Below, one piece after another: positions 22,500 to 33,960 of a stretch of DNA of 64,000 bases. Source of the DNA: Uranotaenia lowii. Taxonomy: Eukaryota > Arthropoda > Insecta > Diptera > Culicidae. The notes below the pieces were generated by a model, which made no database searches, was not told the origin of the DNA, and saw nothing but the letters and a program-made list of their open reading frames with translations. Within the stretch, counting starts at the first letter, position 1; every line of letters starts with the position of its first letter. Location: assembly GCF_029784155.1 (NCBI RefSeq), contig NC_073693.1:22046002-22110001 (forward strand), in the 5' to 3' direction. The translations under genes were made by a program, and so were the position numbers.

Positions 22500-23340
22500 A
22501 AACAAATTTAACAGTTGATATGGATGACTCCTTTCTTTTGTCGTTTGATGCAACTACTTAAATCAGGAATCAATTGACCGTCCCAAACCTCGTGTACAAG
22601 TTTCGACTTGATCGTTGCATAGCAACGCAATTTTTTCCAAAAAATTAAACCCCTTCGGTGGCCTCTTTTACAATCTTTGATATCATAAATCGATTGCCCT
22701 TCCCTCAAAACTCTCGTGTGCAAATTTTCAAACCGTAGCATAATAACGTCAATATCGCAAAAACAGTGAAAAAATAGTGTGAAATAAATTACTTGTCACT
22801 CGAAATTTCCATGTACTCTCATCTCAATCTGATCCATAATCATGACAATATCCCATAAACAGTGAACAATTAATATGGACGATCCCTTTTGTCAAGCCCT
22901 GACTCAAAATTCAACACCTGAAATCGATTGCCCGTTTCTGAAAACTCTCGTGTGCAAATTTTTATCCAAATCCGATGTAAAATAACGTTAATATCGCAAA
23001 CACAGTGAGTATTTGATATAAACGACCCCTTTCGCCGACCCCTGATCCAGATTTGGACAAATGAAATCAATTGTTCGTCCTTAATAACTCTTATGTGAAA
23101 ATTTACATCTCAACCGGATGTACTAATTTCACAAAACAAATTATAAAGCTAATATGGACTACACTTTTGCCGGCCCCATCCACTAAATTTGATACTTCAA
23201 ATCGATTCTCCGTCCCTGAAAAGTCTGGTCCTGGTCTTAATAAGCATCGATGCCAAATTTCAGCTCTCTAGCTCCTCAGACGGCTGAGCCTATAGAGGAC
23301 AAACAAACAAACAGACATACAGAAATTGCTTCATATAAAC
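22500..23340. repeat. Degenerate tandem repeat ending in ACAAACAAACAAACAG tail
   Basis: At least five units of about 110-180 bp share GATATGGACGACCCCTTTTG, CCCCTGATYCAAA, AAATCGATTGYCCGTCCCTG and AAAACTCTCGTGTGCAAATT. The last unit runs into CAGCTCTCTAGCTCCTCAGA, CGGCTGAG, then a GGACAAACAAACAAACAGAC tail and CATATAGAG. A tandem array ending in such a tail is typical of the 3' end of some insect mobile elements. It is distinct in sequence from the 15.5-16.4 kb array. Confidence 0.55.
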
Positions 23341-24433
23341 ATATAGAGATTTCTTTTTTCGATCGACAATAACTCGGTTTTTCGATTTTGTGAGTTATAG
23401 ATTGTTTGTAGGTTTGTTTAATGTAGTTTTTTGTCCAATTTCTTCCAATTTATTGAAAATTTCGATTCTTTTCATCCCTTCCCCTCCTCTTGATGTTTCA
23501 ACTCCAAGTGACAAAAGAAGGATTTCAAATTGGTTTCGGCCTTATTGCGATATAATGTATTCTCACGAACAAGAAACAGGATGATATCAAAATTCGTATC
23601 GTTGGCTCTTCCATTTCACAGATTTTTGGTTGAACCCATAACATTGTTTAATCAACGTCGGTATCTACGAACAAACTAGCGTTAATGTAAAGTTAAAAAA
23701 TTCAACAGCTGGTAGATTGGGATGTTTTTCCTAGTCTACTTAATTAGATAGTTAGTTGTTAGTTCTCAAATATCACTGATGCTTTACTACACCTCGAATT
23801 TCGTATGAACAAACTAGATTTTTTTCTGACTTAGAGAAAAAATAAGTCAGTAGTTATTTCTCATGGAAGAAGTCGACCAGCACGAAGTGGAAAGGTAAAT
23901 ATGATTTAATTTGCAGTGGTTACATTGAAATATCATGCTTCGATCTAGTATATAATTTAAATTAAAAAATTGAAGTGTTTCATTAAAATGAATTAGGGGA
24001 AAAAACATGCATTTTATGTGTTCAAATTAATTTTATAGATATTTTGAATCTACGATGTCCCACGTTCACGGCAAGCAACATTTACAGTAAAAACAGCCAT
24101 ACGAATGATCAACTAAAATTTTCTGTTGGATTCTTAGCATCGATGCGATCGCTATATCATCCATTTATCCTTTCATGGCAAGTATCATCAAGTTAGCTTG
24201 ATCGAATTTCCGGGGCAGAACCAAACAACCATATTTATGTTCCAGTAGACGCGTAATTGAATTAATATATAAATATATCTATATATTTTTCTCCGTGCTT
24301 GCTCATTCAAAAAAATCAAAGAACCCTTTTTTACTTTATTAATAAATAAAAAAAATTAATAATATGAAGGCTCATTGACTTTGACCGTTAAGGGGCCGGA
24401 TTTCATGGTTGTTTTTCATAAATGTAAAATAAT
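23341..24433. other. Intergenic; inverted match to 16.36-16.48 kb near 24170-24290
   Basis: No gene is supported. Between about 24170 and 24290 the sequence (TTGATCGAATTTCCGGGGCA, GAACCAAACAACC, TAGACGCGTAAT, AAATATATCTATATA) is the reverse complement of 16360-16480. The two loci therefore carry oppositely oriented copies of one element end. Confidence 0.45.
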
Positions 24434-24439
24434 AATATT

Positions 24440-24690
24440 TATTTTTTACAAAACATCTTTGATGCATATCTGCATGGCGTGTCCTTCCATTTGGTGGTGT
24501 GTGTATGGATGAAACAGACTCTCGTCATCCAACACAAGCGTGTACGCGAGCCAGCCAGTGAGTGAGCGAGTGTGAGCGGGAGAGCGAGCCAAGCAGGACA
24601 TTGCGTAGGTTCCCCGGCTAGGGCAGTCAAGTGGACCGACGGCGTCGCTGCGGAGGCCTTGGCTAGTCTGCACAGGTGGGATGATAAATC
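24440..24690. promoter_or_regulatory. GC-rich island with GAGCGAG-type repeats
   Basis: About 250 bp of clearly higher GC content in AT-rich surroundings, with GTGAGTGAGCGAGTGTGAGC, GGAGAGCGAGCC and a GTCTGCACAG|GTGGGA donor-like end on the plus strand. GAGA-type clusters are common in dipteran promoters. No coding frame is convincing. Confidence 0.25.
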
Positions 24691-24933
24691 GTAGGTACCT
24701 ACATGTATTTGCCTTCAGTTAAACTGGATCGTCGCATTGTTCAGTCCGTTGTTGTTGTATATGTATTTGCAACAAAGAATACGTTCATTGCTTTCATCAT
24801 TATAATATTCTGGATGGCGATGATATCTCTCAAAGTAATGCCAAAAGGTTTTCCATTCCTCTCCACAAAGAAACACTTAAAGCTTGCGAGATTATCCGGT
24901 TTTATCTAGGGTTTTCCGGAAATTTATCATTTT

Positions 24934-25325
24934 ATTTAATTTTTGGCATTTCGGCGAGTTGTGAAAATTCAAGGTAGAATATTTAGAAAGAACATGAAAG
25001 TATTATCGGTGGAAAGATCAAAGCTAGAGCGCCCGGTCGGACACAATCTCATGTGTTCGAACCGTCCGTGTTTCAATGTGGGTAGGAATGCGATGGGTTT
25101 CTTCATCGCTTCCTATCAACATTGAAACGGCGAGCGGCAAAGAATCACGCAAGTAGTTCAAAAGCTGTTCACAAAACAAAAGCCCTGCTCACATTTTCAC
25201 CAACTATTCAATTTCTTCTACCCAAAGCGCTCTAGCTTTGATCTTTCCACCTATAATACTTTCATGTTCTTTCTAAATATTCTACCTTGAATTTTCACAA
25301 CTCGCCGAAATGTCAAAAATTAAAT
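24934..25325. mobile_element. Fold-back MITE with 100-bp arms and inner hairpin
   Basis: The left arm 24934-25032 (ATTTAATTTTTGGCATTTCG ... AAGCTAGAGCGC) is the near-perfect reverse complement of the right arm 25227-25325. Inside the loop a second hairpin at 25070-25128 pairs GTTTCAATGT with ACATTGAAAC, and TAGGAA and GCGATG with their complements. A related CATAACTCGCCGAAATGCCA fragment occurs at 52786-52805, so the family is dispersed. No coding capacity. Confidence 0.75.
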
Positions 25326-26078
25326 AAGAATATATCCCAGCGGCGATTAAAATAAGATAACGGAAATTTATCACGAAAGTTTGAGAAAAGTCCGATCCGG
25401 CCCGCTTGCCCGAATTTCATTGAAAACAGGCTCGGATTTTGATCGGATTCATCCACGTTATTTTCAAATCAAGCCAAAAAAATTGTTTTGTAAAATTTTT
25501 TTATTTATGCGTCGAAAACGAAATTTTTGGAGCAAATTTAATAAAAATAATCATGAATGGTTTTTTGGAAGCCTAACATACGATAGAAAAGTGCTGCTCT
25601 GCTCGATAAAAAATATTTTTTGAAGTATTTTTCTTCTTTAAATTTATATAGAGTGATACCTGGGTCAAAAGTTTTCTACTTACTGGTGCAATATTTTTTC
25701 TTCTTCACGCGTTCGAACGTTGTAAATTGAAGCGGCTGGAGCAAGTTGATAATTTTTACTTTCTTTTTTTCGTAACTGACCGAGTCTTCAAAGCACTATT
25801 TCATCCTTGGCGAAAAAATAATCTAATCAATTCTGTTGGCGTCAGGGTTGGTAAATTTCGCCCGTCACGCTTGACCCGACTAGTTTTGTTTCATCAAACG
25901 ACTGGCACTGTTCTCAATTGACGGAGCCTCACTAGTCGCATGACGTATAAAGCACGACAACAATCAACATTTCTCCATCATGCAACTGGCGAAGTTCCTA
26001 CACATGATCAAATTTCCCCTGAGAGTGACTGACAAAGCTCTTCACACTTCGATCAGCTGCAGACGGCAGGTAAACTAA

Positions 26079-26342
26079 TACCGTATTTGTTTTCTCCCCT
26101 CGATCAGTGCTCCACCGTACCCGACAAAAACAAACACAAATCGTCGCCAGTGTATTGCTACCTCACTCACTCACACGCTCTCTCGCAACACTGGCAAAAT
26201 TATCGGTGGGCCACCGTCCGTAAGCAGAACTCCGACAGGTCAAAACCAGTGCAACACCGTCCGAATAAACAAACAGTTTGACAGCACCTAGTGGTGCACC
26301 AGTGCAACACTAGTGCAACACTCGGCATAAACAAATACGGTA
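26079..26342. mobile_element. Short MITE with TACCGTATTTGTTT termini
   Basis: TACCGTATTTGTTT at 26079 and AAACAAATACGGTA ending at 26342 are exact inverted repeats. The 264-bp interval is GC-richer than its flanks and contains several CAGTGCAACAC motifs near its right end. No coding frame. Confidence 0.6.
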
Positions 26343-26351
26343 TAATTGAAC

Positions 26352-26515
26352 GACTTGCTGGCAGAGAGCAACAATAGCAATAAAAACCGAAAACGGGCTT
26401 GCTGGCAGAAGCAACAATAATAATAAACGCTTTTCTTTTTCGTCTTCGGTCGTCTTCGGCTTGCTGGCAGGAGCAACAATAATAATAAATGCGTTTCTTT
26501 TTCGTCATCGGTCGT
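26352..26515. repeat. Imperfect tandem repeat, about 60-70-bp unit, 3 copies
   Basis: The order CTTGCTGGCAG, AGCAACAATA(ATA)n, AAACGCTTTT or AATGCGTTTC, TTTTTCGTCTTCGGTCGT is repeated three times, starting near 26352, 26398 and 26458. The first unit is the most diverged. Confidence 0.7.
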
Positions 26516-26944
26516 TTGAATGCGATTGCTCGACTAGGTTATTATTTTAGCTTCAAATGACTGGGGAATGAATGACTGGCAAACGAAGTGACTTATCGTT
26601 AAGGAACAGTCAAATGAGTTTGACGGACCAAGAGGCTCAACAGTCACAGTCATTTGACTAATGACGTTGAATAATGCCAACCCTGGTTGGCGTCAATTCT
26701 AAATTATTTGCAATTGTCGGCGTAGTAATCAACGAAGCACATTACATTCAACATGCTAAGGGGTTCATTATTCTAATAAGACAGCCGTGTGAGTATGAAA
26801 ATAAAATAAAATTATAAAAAAGGTCAAGAGAATTAAAATTTTCGTTATATTTTTACTTAATTTTTGAATGATGAGAAAATCTTCTAAATTTCTCTGAGAA
26901 ACAAATCATTTTGGCAAACAACTATTTCGATTAAAATCAAAGAC

Positions 26945-27290
26945 TGCTAACAACTACCGGTGGTTCGGTGAAAATTACCGAAGTTTTAAAGCTTTTCGGT
27001 AGAAATTTCCGTAAATTATATTACCATATATATTATATTACCAAGTATTGTGGTTTTCGGTAGAAGATTACCGGCCTTTCGGTAATAAATACAGGTATTA
27101 CGGCAAAAACTACCGGATTGTTCGGTAATACCACGAGCTGTCACATTGACAACTGTCAATATCTTGACGGATGATTTCAGCCGAGTTTTGGTAATTGTTT
27201 TACCGAAAAAGGTCTGAAATATTTCACAGCTGTTACTTCTCTGTCATAGAAAAAAATACCGAACGGATTACCGAATTACACATGTTAGGA
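26945..27290. mobile_element. Element rich in ACCGAA/TTCGGT motifs
   Basis: Within 350 bp there are about a dozen occurrences of TTCGGT(A) or ACCGAA in both orientations, for example GGTTCGGTGAAAATTACCGA near 26962. Dense short subterminal motifs of this kind usually mark binding sites of a transposase in a MITE. A second cluster with the same motif is at 33790-33960. Confidence 0.45.
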
Positions 27291-27796
27291 TTTCTATAAA
27301 AAAAAAGATATCTTAAAAAGTAAATCGGTATTTTTTAAAGTCAATTGGGTATAAGTTGTTTGTTTTTATTCAATGTTAACATCCCTGAACCACCCTAAAC
27401 CACATTGAGCATAAACGCGTTCACTGATCTACCAGTATCTTCGTACCATACCATGGGATGATGATGGTTGTAGGTATCGTATCGTAGAGGTACAGTACAT
27501 ACCTAGTAGGTATACCTACTAACCACAATTAGAAACTGTATGCGGGTGGATGTTATGATGATGGATTCTGGTCATGTTTTACCGACCGCGAACAGGAAAA
27601 ATATGTGTGTGCTCTACTCCAGAAGAAGCTGTTTTGCCATTTCGCATACTTTTTAACTGTGTAAGGAGACTTTAAAGTAAGTGAATTTGTAGGCAGTTAT
27701 CATGAAATATTTCTCCTTAGGTCTTTAAGGTCTTTGTTTTGTTGAAACTCAAACTAAGGTGTACCAAATATTATAAAAAAAAATTTATTGTTTTAA

Positions 27797-28526
27797 GGGG
27801 GGGGTAGGGTCTAACACTTTCAAAAAATCGATTTTTTTATTTTTTTATTTTCTTATTGTAAAACATTTCAAGAATGTTGTGTCAAATTTTCAAGTCAATT
27901 GGAGCAAAACTGTAGAAATTATAGGCCTTTATCTCCTCCTATCTAATACTGCAAGAAAGCAAGAGCAGAAACTTCAAACGCGTTTTTCTCGAAAGCGCTT
28001 TTTTAAAGTCCGTGGACATCGTCATTTGAAAACTACTTATCCGATTCTTTTCAAATTTGGAACATATTTTCTACATATAAAATACCAGACCCCAACGTTT
28101 TTCTTTTTTGTTTTTTTTACTTTGGAGAGAATTTACAGGAGAAAAATGGCAGATTTTTCCGTGAAAAATCGTAGTTTTGACTTCAAACAGCCACAAAAAT
28201 TTCATAAAAAATTTTTCAAGTTAAATAAAAACGTTGGGGTCCAGAAAAACATCTATTAAAAATATTTTGCTCTTACTTTTTGACCTCAGATGATTCTGTG
28301 CTGAGATACAGTGTCCACCGCAAATCCTGTTTTCTTAAAGGCATCCTCGAAAGTGCTCCGTCACCGGCTCATTTTTCAATATTTTTCTACGAAAAAAATA
28401 CTAAATGTTCTTTTAACAATGCTTTGTATAATGCAAAAAATTTGAATACATTTGTTTGAACGATAGCTCTAGAAAAAAAATCGTGAAAATGGTGTTTTTT
28501 TATACCCGTTAGACCCTACCCCCCCC
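27797..28526. mobile_element. piggyBac-like MITE, copy 1 (empty-site copy)
   Basis: The element is 730 bp, flanked on both sides by TTAA (27793-27796 and 28527-28530). The inverted termini begin GGGGGGGGTAGGGTCTAAC. TTAA duplication and G/C-run ends suggest piggyBac-type mobilisation. A second, inverted copy at 56591-57723 is almost identical but interrupted by an LTR. The internal frames have no transposase motifs, so the element is non-autonomous. The strong similarity of the two copies implies recent activity. Confidence 0.8.
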
Positions 28527-28530
28527 TTAA

Positions 28531-29930
28531 TTGATTCTTGGTTTTTTTTTGTATCTGTTATAATTTTTATTTATTTTTTTTAATATTTTATACGTTATTT
28601 TACCATTTAATGTTCCCAAAAGTTAACCTCTGTTAATTACAATTTTAGTATTTGAATGTGTTTGTATGTGTGTTAAATACAAAAGAAACCGAAAACAATA
28701 ACCCAATTTGGCTGCCCGCTGCTGCTTGCTAGTTCACCCAACCATATCCGCATAATATGCTCTTCGTCAGTCTTTGGCTTTGCTGAGTAGAAACCTAAAC
28801 GATATCGCACACACATTCCAAAACAACGCGAGTGAGATGGAAAGGAAGAATTATTGCGAAGGGATTGAAGAAAAAATCAACAAAATAGAAGATCAGAAAA
28901 ATACATTAACTTTCCGAAGTTGATATGTGAGAGCAACTCATAACAACAACAGTTTGAAAATAAGAAAAAAAAATGGTTAAAAATGTTCGGTTGTCAGTAC
29001 AACTAAAGGAATGATTCAATCAAAGTGAAAAAAAAAACAGTTGGTAAATTAAGAGTGGTCGGTCGGTGGGGGGAAGAAAACAAAAGCAATCATTACAAAA
29101 ACGTCGAATGTTGTGCATTCGGAATAAGTCAGATGAAGAAAGTGCATCTCCTGAACAGCGAGAAACAATGTTGAGGATGTTAATTACTGAACAGCATCAT
29201 TAACAACCTTAGAGGGGTTTCCAATGCAATTTTTTGCTCGGTTTTGTTGTTTTTCTTTCTAAACGATTCAAGTGAAAATTTTCGTTTTTCTTAACTTTTA
29301 GAGCGAAATTTATGTAACAATGCTTCGAGAGAATTTTTTTTCAGGGTTGTTAAAATTTATTTTTTGCAACTTCAGAGGTTGGGTAAAATTTCGGAGGAAC
29401 CCAAAAGAAGGCGGAAAATTCATCGCCCATAAAACACCATCAGCAGACTGAGTTCAGCCTTACTGAAATTTAGCCAAGATTTCAACAATTGAACGGCGGC
29501 GGCTCGTAATCTTCTTTGAATGGACCCAGACAGGAGAAGCAACTTCAACACATAGGAGAGAAAGGGCGGCCGAATATCATTAAAACTGGATTTAGCATTA
29601 AATTATTTATAATTTCATTGTTAGGTATATGTCCGAATAAGCCAAGCATGACGGATCAAGCCCGTGAAGTCTTCTGTTGGCGAATGAGCCCCGGGAGCGA
29701 AATGTATGGAAGAATGAGTTCGCTGACGGCAATTTGACACCGTTATGGGCTTGCTCACTTTTATCCATGATAAAAGAGTTTTGAAAAAAATAAGACCTCA
29801 AAATTTATAATATTCAGCACAAAATTTCAAAATTTGGCAGTCAAACATTCGATCATTTTCACCGGATCATATCAAAATTGATTCAAAGTTGATTGTACCG
29901 AAATTCACGGTATTTCTTTCAAAAATTTGA
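28531..29930. other. Intergenic, no supported gene
   Basis: AT-rich with some balanced segments (28690-28860 and 29390-29720). The small frames have no recognisable motif. GTCTTTGGCTTTGCTGAG at 28771-28788 and similar strings do not match an RNA gene that I can recognise. Confidence 0.3.
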
Positions 29931-29944
29931 TAATACACCAAGGC

Positions 29945-30060
29945 TTTTTACACGGTTTTCTTACACGGTTTTTTTACACGGCTTTTTTTACACTGTTTTC
30001 GGGAATTAACACGATTTTTTGTACACGGATTTCGCCAATCAACACGGTTTTTGAGAGAAA
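29945..30060. repeat. Cluster of TACACGGTTTTTT repeats
   Basis: Seven imperfect copies of (T)ACACGGTTTTTT occur in about 115 bp, with spacing of 11-25 bp. This is either a degenerate tandem repeat or the subterminal part of a MITE. Confidence 0.6.
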
Positions 30061-30124
30061 ATATTCCTTTTCACAGGAAAACACTTAGAATCTTTTTGAA
30101 GTTGGGAAAATCTTAGCTCTGAGA

Positions 30125-30606
30125 CTAAGAACATGATACATGAGACCTGAGACCTGAGACCTGAGACCTTAGACCTTAGACCTGAGACATGAGACCTTAG
30201 ACCTTAGACCTTAGACCTGAGACATGACACATGAGACATGAGACATGAGACATGAGACATGAGACATGAGACATGAGACATGAGACATGAGACCTGAGAC
30301 CTGAGACAAGAGACAAGAGACATGAAGCATTAGAAATTAGACATGTGACCTGAAACCTGAGACCTAATACCTGAGATCTGGAACCTGAGACAAGGGATAT
30401 TAGACTTGAGACCTCAGCATGAGGCATGAGATTTAGGACATGAGACTGGAGGCATGAGACAAGAACCATGAAACATGAGACTTTAGACCTGAGACATAAG
30501 ACATGAGACATAAGACATAAGACATGAGACCTGAGACATGATACAAGAGCCATGAATCATGAGACCTGAGACCTGAGACATGAGACTTTTGACCTGAGAC
30601 TGGAGA
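30125..30606. repeat. Heptamer minisatellite (GAGACMT)n
   Basis: About 480 bp built from GAGACAT and GAGACCT heptamers with point changes (TTAGACC, AAGACAT, GAGGCAT), becoming less regular between 30320 and 30480. Frames through it encode only SCLMSHV-type repeats. Confidence 0.9.
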
Positions 30607-30844
30607 CAAGCTACTAGTATTAGTACCGCGAGAAATTAGTTTAGCTCCGATTTCAACTTGCAACCCCTCTAGTGAAAGGGTTTGACTTGTAGGTGACGAA
30701 AAATGGTGTCGCGACTTTGCTAGTACAAGCAACTAGTGTTAGTACCGGTAGAAATTAGATTAGCTCCGATTTCAACTTTTTACCGGTCGAGTGAAAGGGC
30801 TTCACTTGTAGGTGGCTTCCGATTTCAACTTGCGAAATTTTTAT
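30607..30844. repeat. Two-copy tandem duplication, about 119-bp unit
   Basis: CAAGCTACTAGTATTAGTAC at 30607 recurs as CAAGCAACTAGTGTTAGTAC at 30726. Both are followed by GAAATTAG, TTAGCTCCGATTTCAACTT, GTGAAAGGG and CTTGTAGGTG. A partial third CTTCCGATTTCAACTTGC follows at about 30816. Confidence 0.75.
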
Positions 30845-31307
30845 CCATCCAATCATGAATTTTCATGATTTCAGCTAGTAGAATTTGTTGCAGTATTTTT
30901 CACCCCTAAATGTTTGTAGCACCCTCATGCTTTTTTTATAAATACATTTTTGATTTAAAAAATATAAAATTTACTATCCAACTACACTACTACACCAACT
31001 ATAATTATCAAAATTTCAACATTACATATATTAATAGACAATCTGATTGATTTTGTACATTCAACAATATATATAATACATTCAACTCTGCACAGAAAAA
31101 AAATCGGAATCCTTAACAACACTGAAATTGAAAACCTTTATCATTACATGACGTGTAACGCGATTTATAAATGTAAATTTACAAATTCAAAAAAGTTGAA
31201 TCCTTAACAGCACTGAATTCGTATGACACAAATTTTACTTGACACGGAACGCGATTATTTGATGTAAATTTACATCACATATGATGTAAATAAAAAGAAG
31301 CATCACA

Positions 31308-31436
31308 TATGACGGAATTTTCAGTGCGAATGAAATATTACACGTCTTTAATATTTTACATGTCTTTCAATTTTACACGTCTTTCGAAGTTTACAGACGT
31401 GGAATAATCAACTCGCACTGAAAATTCCATCATATA
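31308..31436. mobile_element. Small inverted-repeat MITE
   Basis: CATATGACGGAATTTTCAGT then GCGAA at the left pairs with TCGCACTGAAAATTCCATCA then TAT at the right. Between them lie three TTTTACACGTCTTT copies. A near-palindrome TGTAAATTTACATCACATAT sits just upstream at 31262. The right end abuts the next transposon. Confidence 0.6.
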
Positions 31437-33501
31437 GGGTAACGGACTTATTTTGGACCGGGTACATATTTTGGACCACCTTGTAGCTTTTTGCCAATAT
31501 TGCTCTCATAAATCATGTTATTCATAAAAATTTTGATCAAATATAGTTAAAGCTACTTCATATGATTCTAATCACATCTAAAATTTTATTTAAGTAAGCT
31601 GTTAACGGAGAGAAAATTGAAAATTAAGTTTTGATTTTTTACAGTTGGACCGAATCAGGGCCATTTCAGGAGAACGTGCCATTATTGGAGCCAACTTTCA
31701 AGAGGTTTGCTGCAGCTGTTATGAATTTTACAAATACAAACATGTTCACTGCTATGATAAAACACGTGAAAACTATTTTGCAAGCTCGAAAAAGCAAAAT
31801 AACTGGTTTTAATAGTAACTTGACCCATGTCAAAAATACTTTATTCCTTAGGGACTTATTTTGGACCACTCACCATAACCTGGGCATTTAACTTGATAAA
31901 GCTTAGTTCTTTTAGAAATGGGACAGTTACGAATGCGTGTATCTCGAATACTATTCGTTTGATCTAAATACTTTATATGAAGGAAATGAAGGTAATCTTA
32001 TGGTAATTCATGAAAAAATTTGAAAAAAATAAATATCGTTTTTTGTAGGAAAAAAATCTACTTTATTCTTGGTACCTCCCATCGGACGGCGCATACTTTT
32101 TTCATTCATGATATTGATCAGTTTTTCCAACTTATACTTCATCTAATCTGAATTTTAGATTGCTACATTCACCTCCTTCAATTTCTGCAACTTGTCGGTT
32201 CAATACTTCTCTTTTAAAAGAAACTGAGGGCAATTTAGTGGATACATCTGTTTCAAAATTAACAAAACTTGATTATTTTTGAGCCACTTTAAAGCGTTTT
32301 TAATGCAAATTCTGTTGGCAAAATCTGATAATAACGAAGTGAAACCATCATAAAATGAACTTGAAGTATAATCGGTTAGTATAGATCGGAGGTTGCAAAG
32401 TGTACATACAAGGTTACTCTTTTTGGGATTAAAAAAAACAGCGAAAACTAAAATTTTCGTTTTGAAAATTGTGATTTTTTTCCACAGGAGCAGAATTTTG
32501 GCAAATCATTTTATTTTATACAAAACAACTAGCAAATACATTTTTTGATATACTCGGGACCTTGCAGCGAGCAGACATGGTATAGGATTCAAAAGCTGGA
32601 TTGGTTAGAAATAGGGTTTTTCATCAGCTTTGTCGTTCGTCTAAAATCATCTGTCTCAGTATCGGCTATACAGCTTACGAGCTCTGGAACTAGCAAAAAA
32701 CTGTTGTTTGAGGTTGGGTTTGAATGACTCATTACTAGGCACTTTCAGCTTATCCGAGAAATTTTTTTTGGACATCTCAGCGATCCACCCTTAGTTATTC
32801 GCTTATTCTAAATTAAGAAAGCTGGTATGAGACTTGACTTTCCAGATTACCTTTAACCGTAGCTACCGATCATGTGCTTCACTCCAATACTTGATTTGAT
32901 CTTTGTGGGCATTTTTGACAGTGTTTACATACATTTCCACCACTCATACACAATAACTCTTTGAATAATCAACGGTTTTGTAAGCCATCAATTTGATAAT
33001 GATGGATTTTTAGGGAAACTGTGCAAATTATTTAAGATTTCAGTGTGCTGTCAGAATTTTTATAACATTTAGTGTGTTCTATATAACAAGAATTTTACTG
33101 TTTTCATTCTTATCGAACAAACAAAACTTGACTAGTCTATAACAATAAGAAAGACAAAATTATCTGAATGATTCGCATAATTGGGCATCAATCGCTGTCG
33201 AAATATAGCAAAATTTAGAAAAAAAACGTATTTAGTTTAAAGGTGGTCCAAAATTGGTCGAAAGGGTGGTCCAAAGTAGAAGCCTGGTGGTCCAAAATAC
33301 TGACCACAGTAATGATTGAAGAAACGTGTTTTTAGGCTTAAATCTTGTTACATTTGCAACAAACGACAATATGATTTGATAGAAAAAGCCTTGATCTTCG
33401 TTATGAACGGATAAAGCAGTCGAAAATTGTAACATATGCTTTTTTATTCCAGAAAATTACATAGGCACTTCCCAAAGCGGTCCAAAATAGGTCCGTTACC
33501 C
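31437..33501. mobile_element. 2.1-kb DNA transposon with TGGACCAC subterminal repeats
   Basis: The ends are inverted: GGGTAACGGACTTATTTTGG then ACCG on the left, and its near-complement (CGGTCCAAAATAGGTCCGTT then ACCC) on the right. Both are flanked by TA (31435-31436 and 33502-33503). TATTTTGGACCAC motifs recur at about 31468 and 31858, and inverted GGTGGTCCAAAAT motifs at about 33242, 33265 and 33287. This clustered pattern at both ends suggests a transposase binding array. No complete transposase frame is visible; the longest frames (about 86 codons at 31631-31891) have no family motif. Confidence 0.75.
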
Positions 33502-33789
33502 TATCTTTTGATATATCTACCAAATTGTTGGCTGGGCTGTAAATACATAACAAGTTAAGACATGAATGTTTGTTGATGCTTTTAATTAAAGAGGTTTTTA
33601 AAGGAAAGCATTGAACAGTGCTTATCATTAAATATCAAAATGGCGACCTTTTGGTGTTTACATTTTTCTAAACAAAAACAAATAGCTACCCTACCACAAT
33701 CTGTCTCAGGAAATACTCTTTTTTGTACCAAGTTACTGTAGTTAGACAGAGTGGCAATTCTCAAAGTGACAGATAAGTATGAAGTCGAT

Positions 33790-33960
33790 TTTACCGAAAT
33801 AACGCAAAATTTGCCGAAAGAACTGTAAAAATGATTCATCTTTTTTCACCGAACATTTGGTAACCTTTCAAAGAAGATTCATTCATTACTTTCTACCGAA
33901 CAGCTAATTTTCTTTTACCGATGAACATTTCACCGAACACATTAAAGAGTTCGGTAAATA
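33790..33960. mobile_element. Second ACCGAA-rich cluster
   Basis: TTTTACCGAAATAACGC, TTGCCGAAAG, TTCACCGAACATTTGGTAAC, CTACCGAACAGC, TTTACCGATG, TTCACCGAACAC and GAGTTCGGTAAAT occur within 170 bp. The same motif dominates 26945-27290, so both are likely members of one MITE family. Confidence 0.4.

Noticed and set aside
27879..28259. 126-codon frame inside the piggyBac-like MITE
   Set aside because: No transposase motif, and the frame is not preserved in the second copy.
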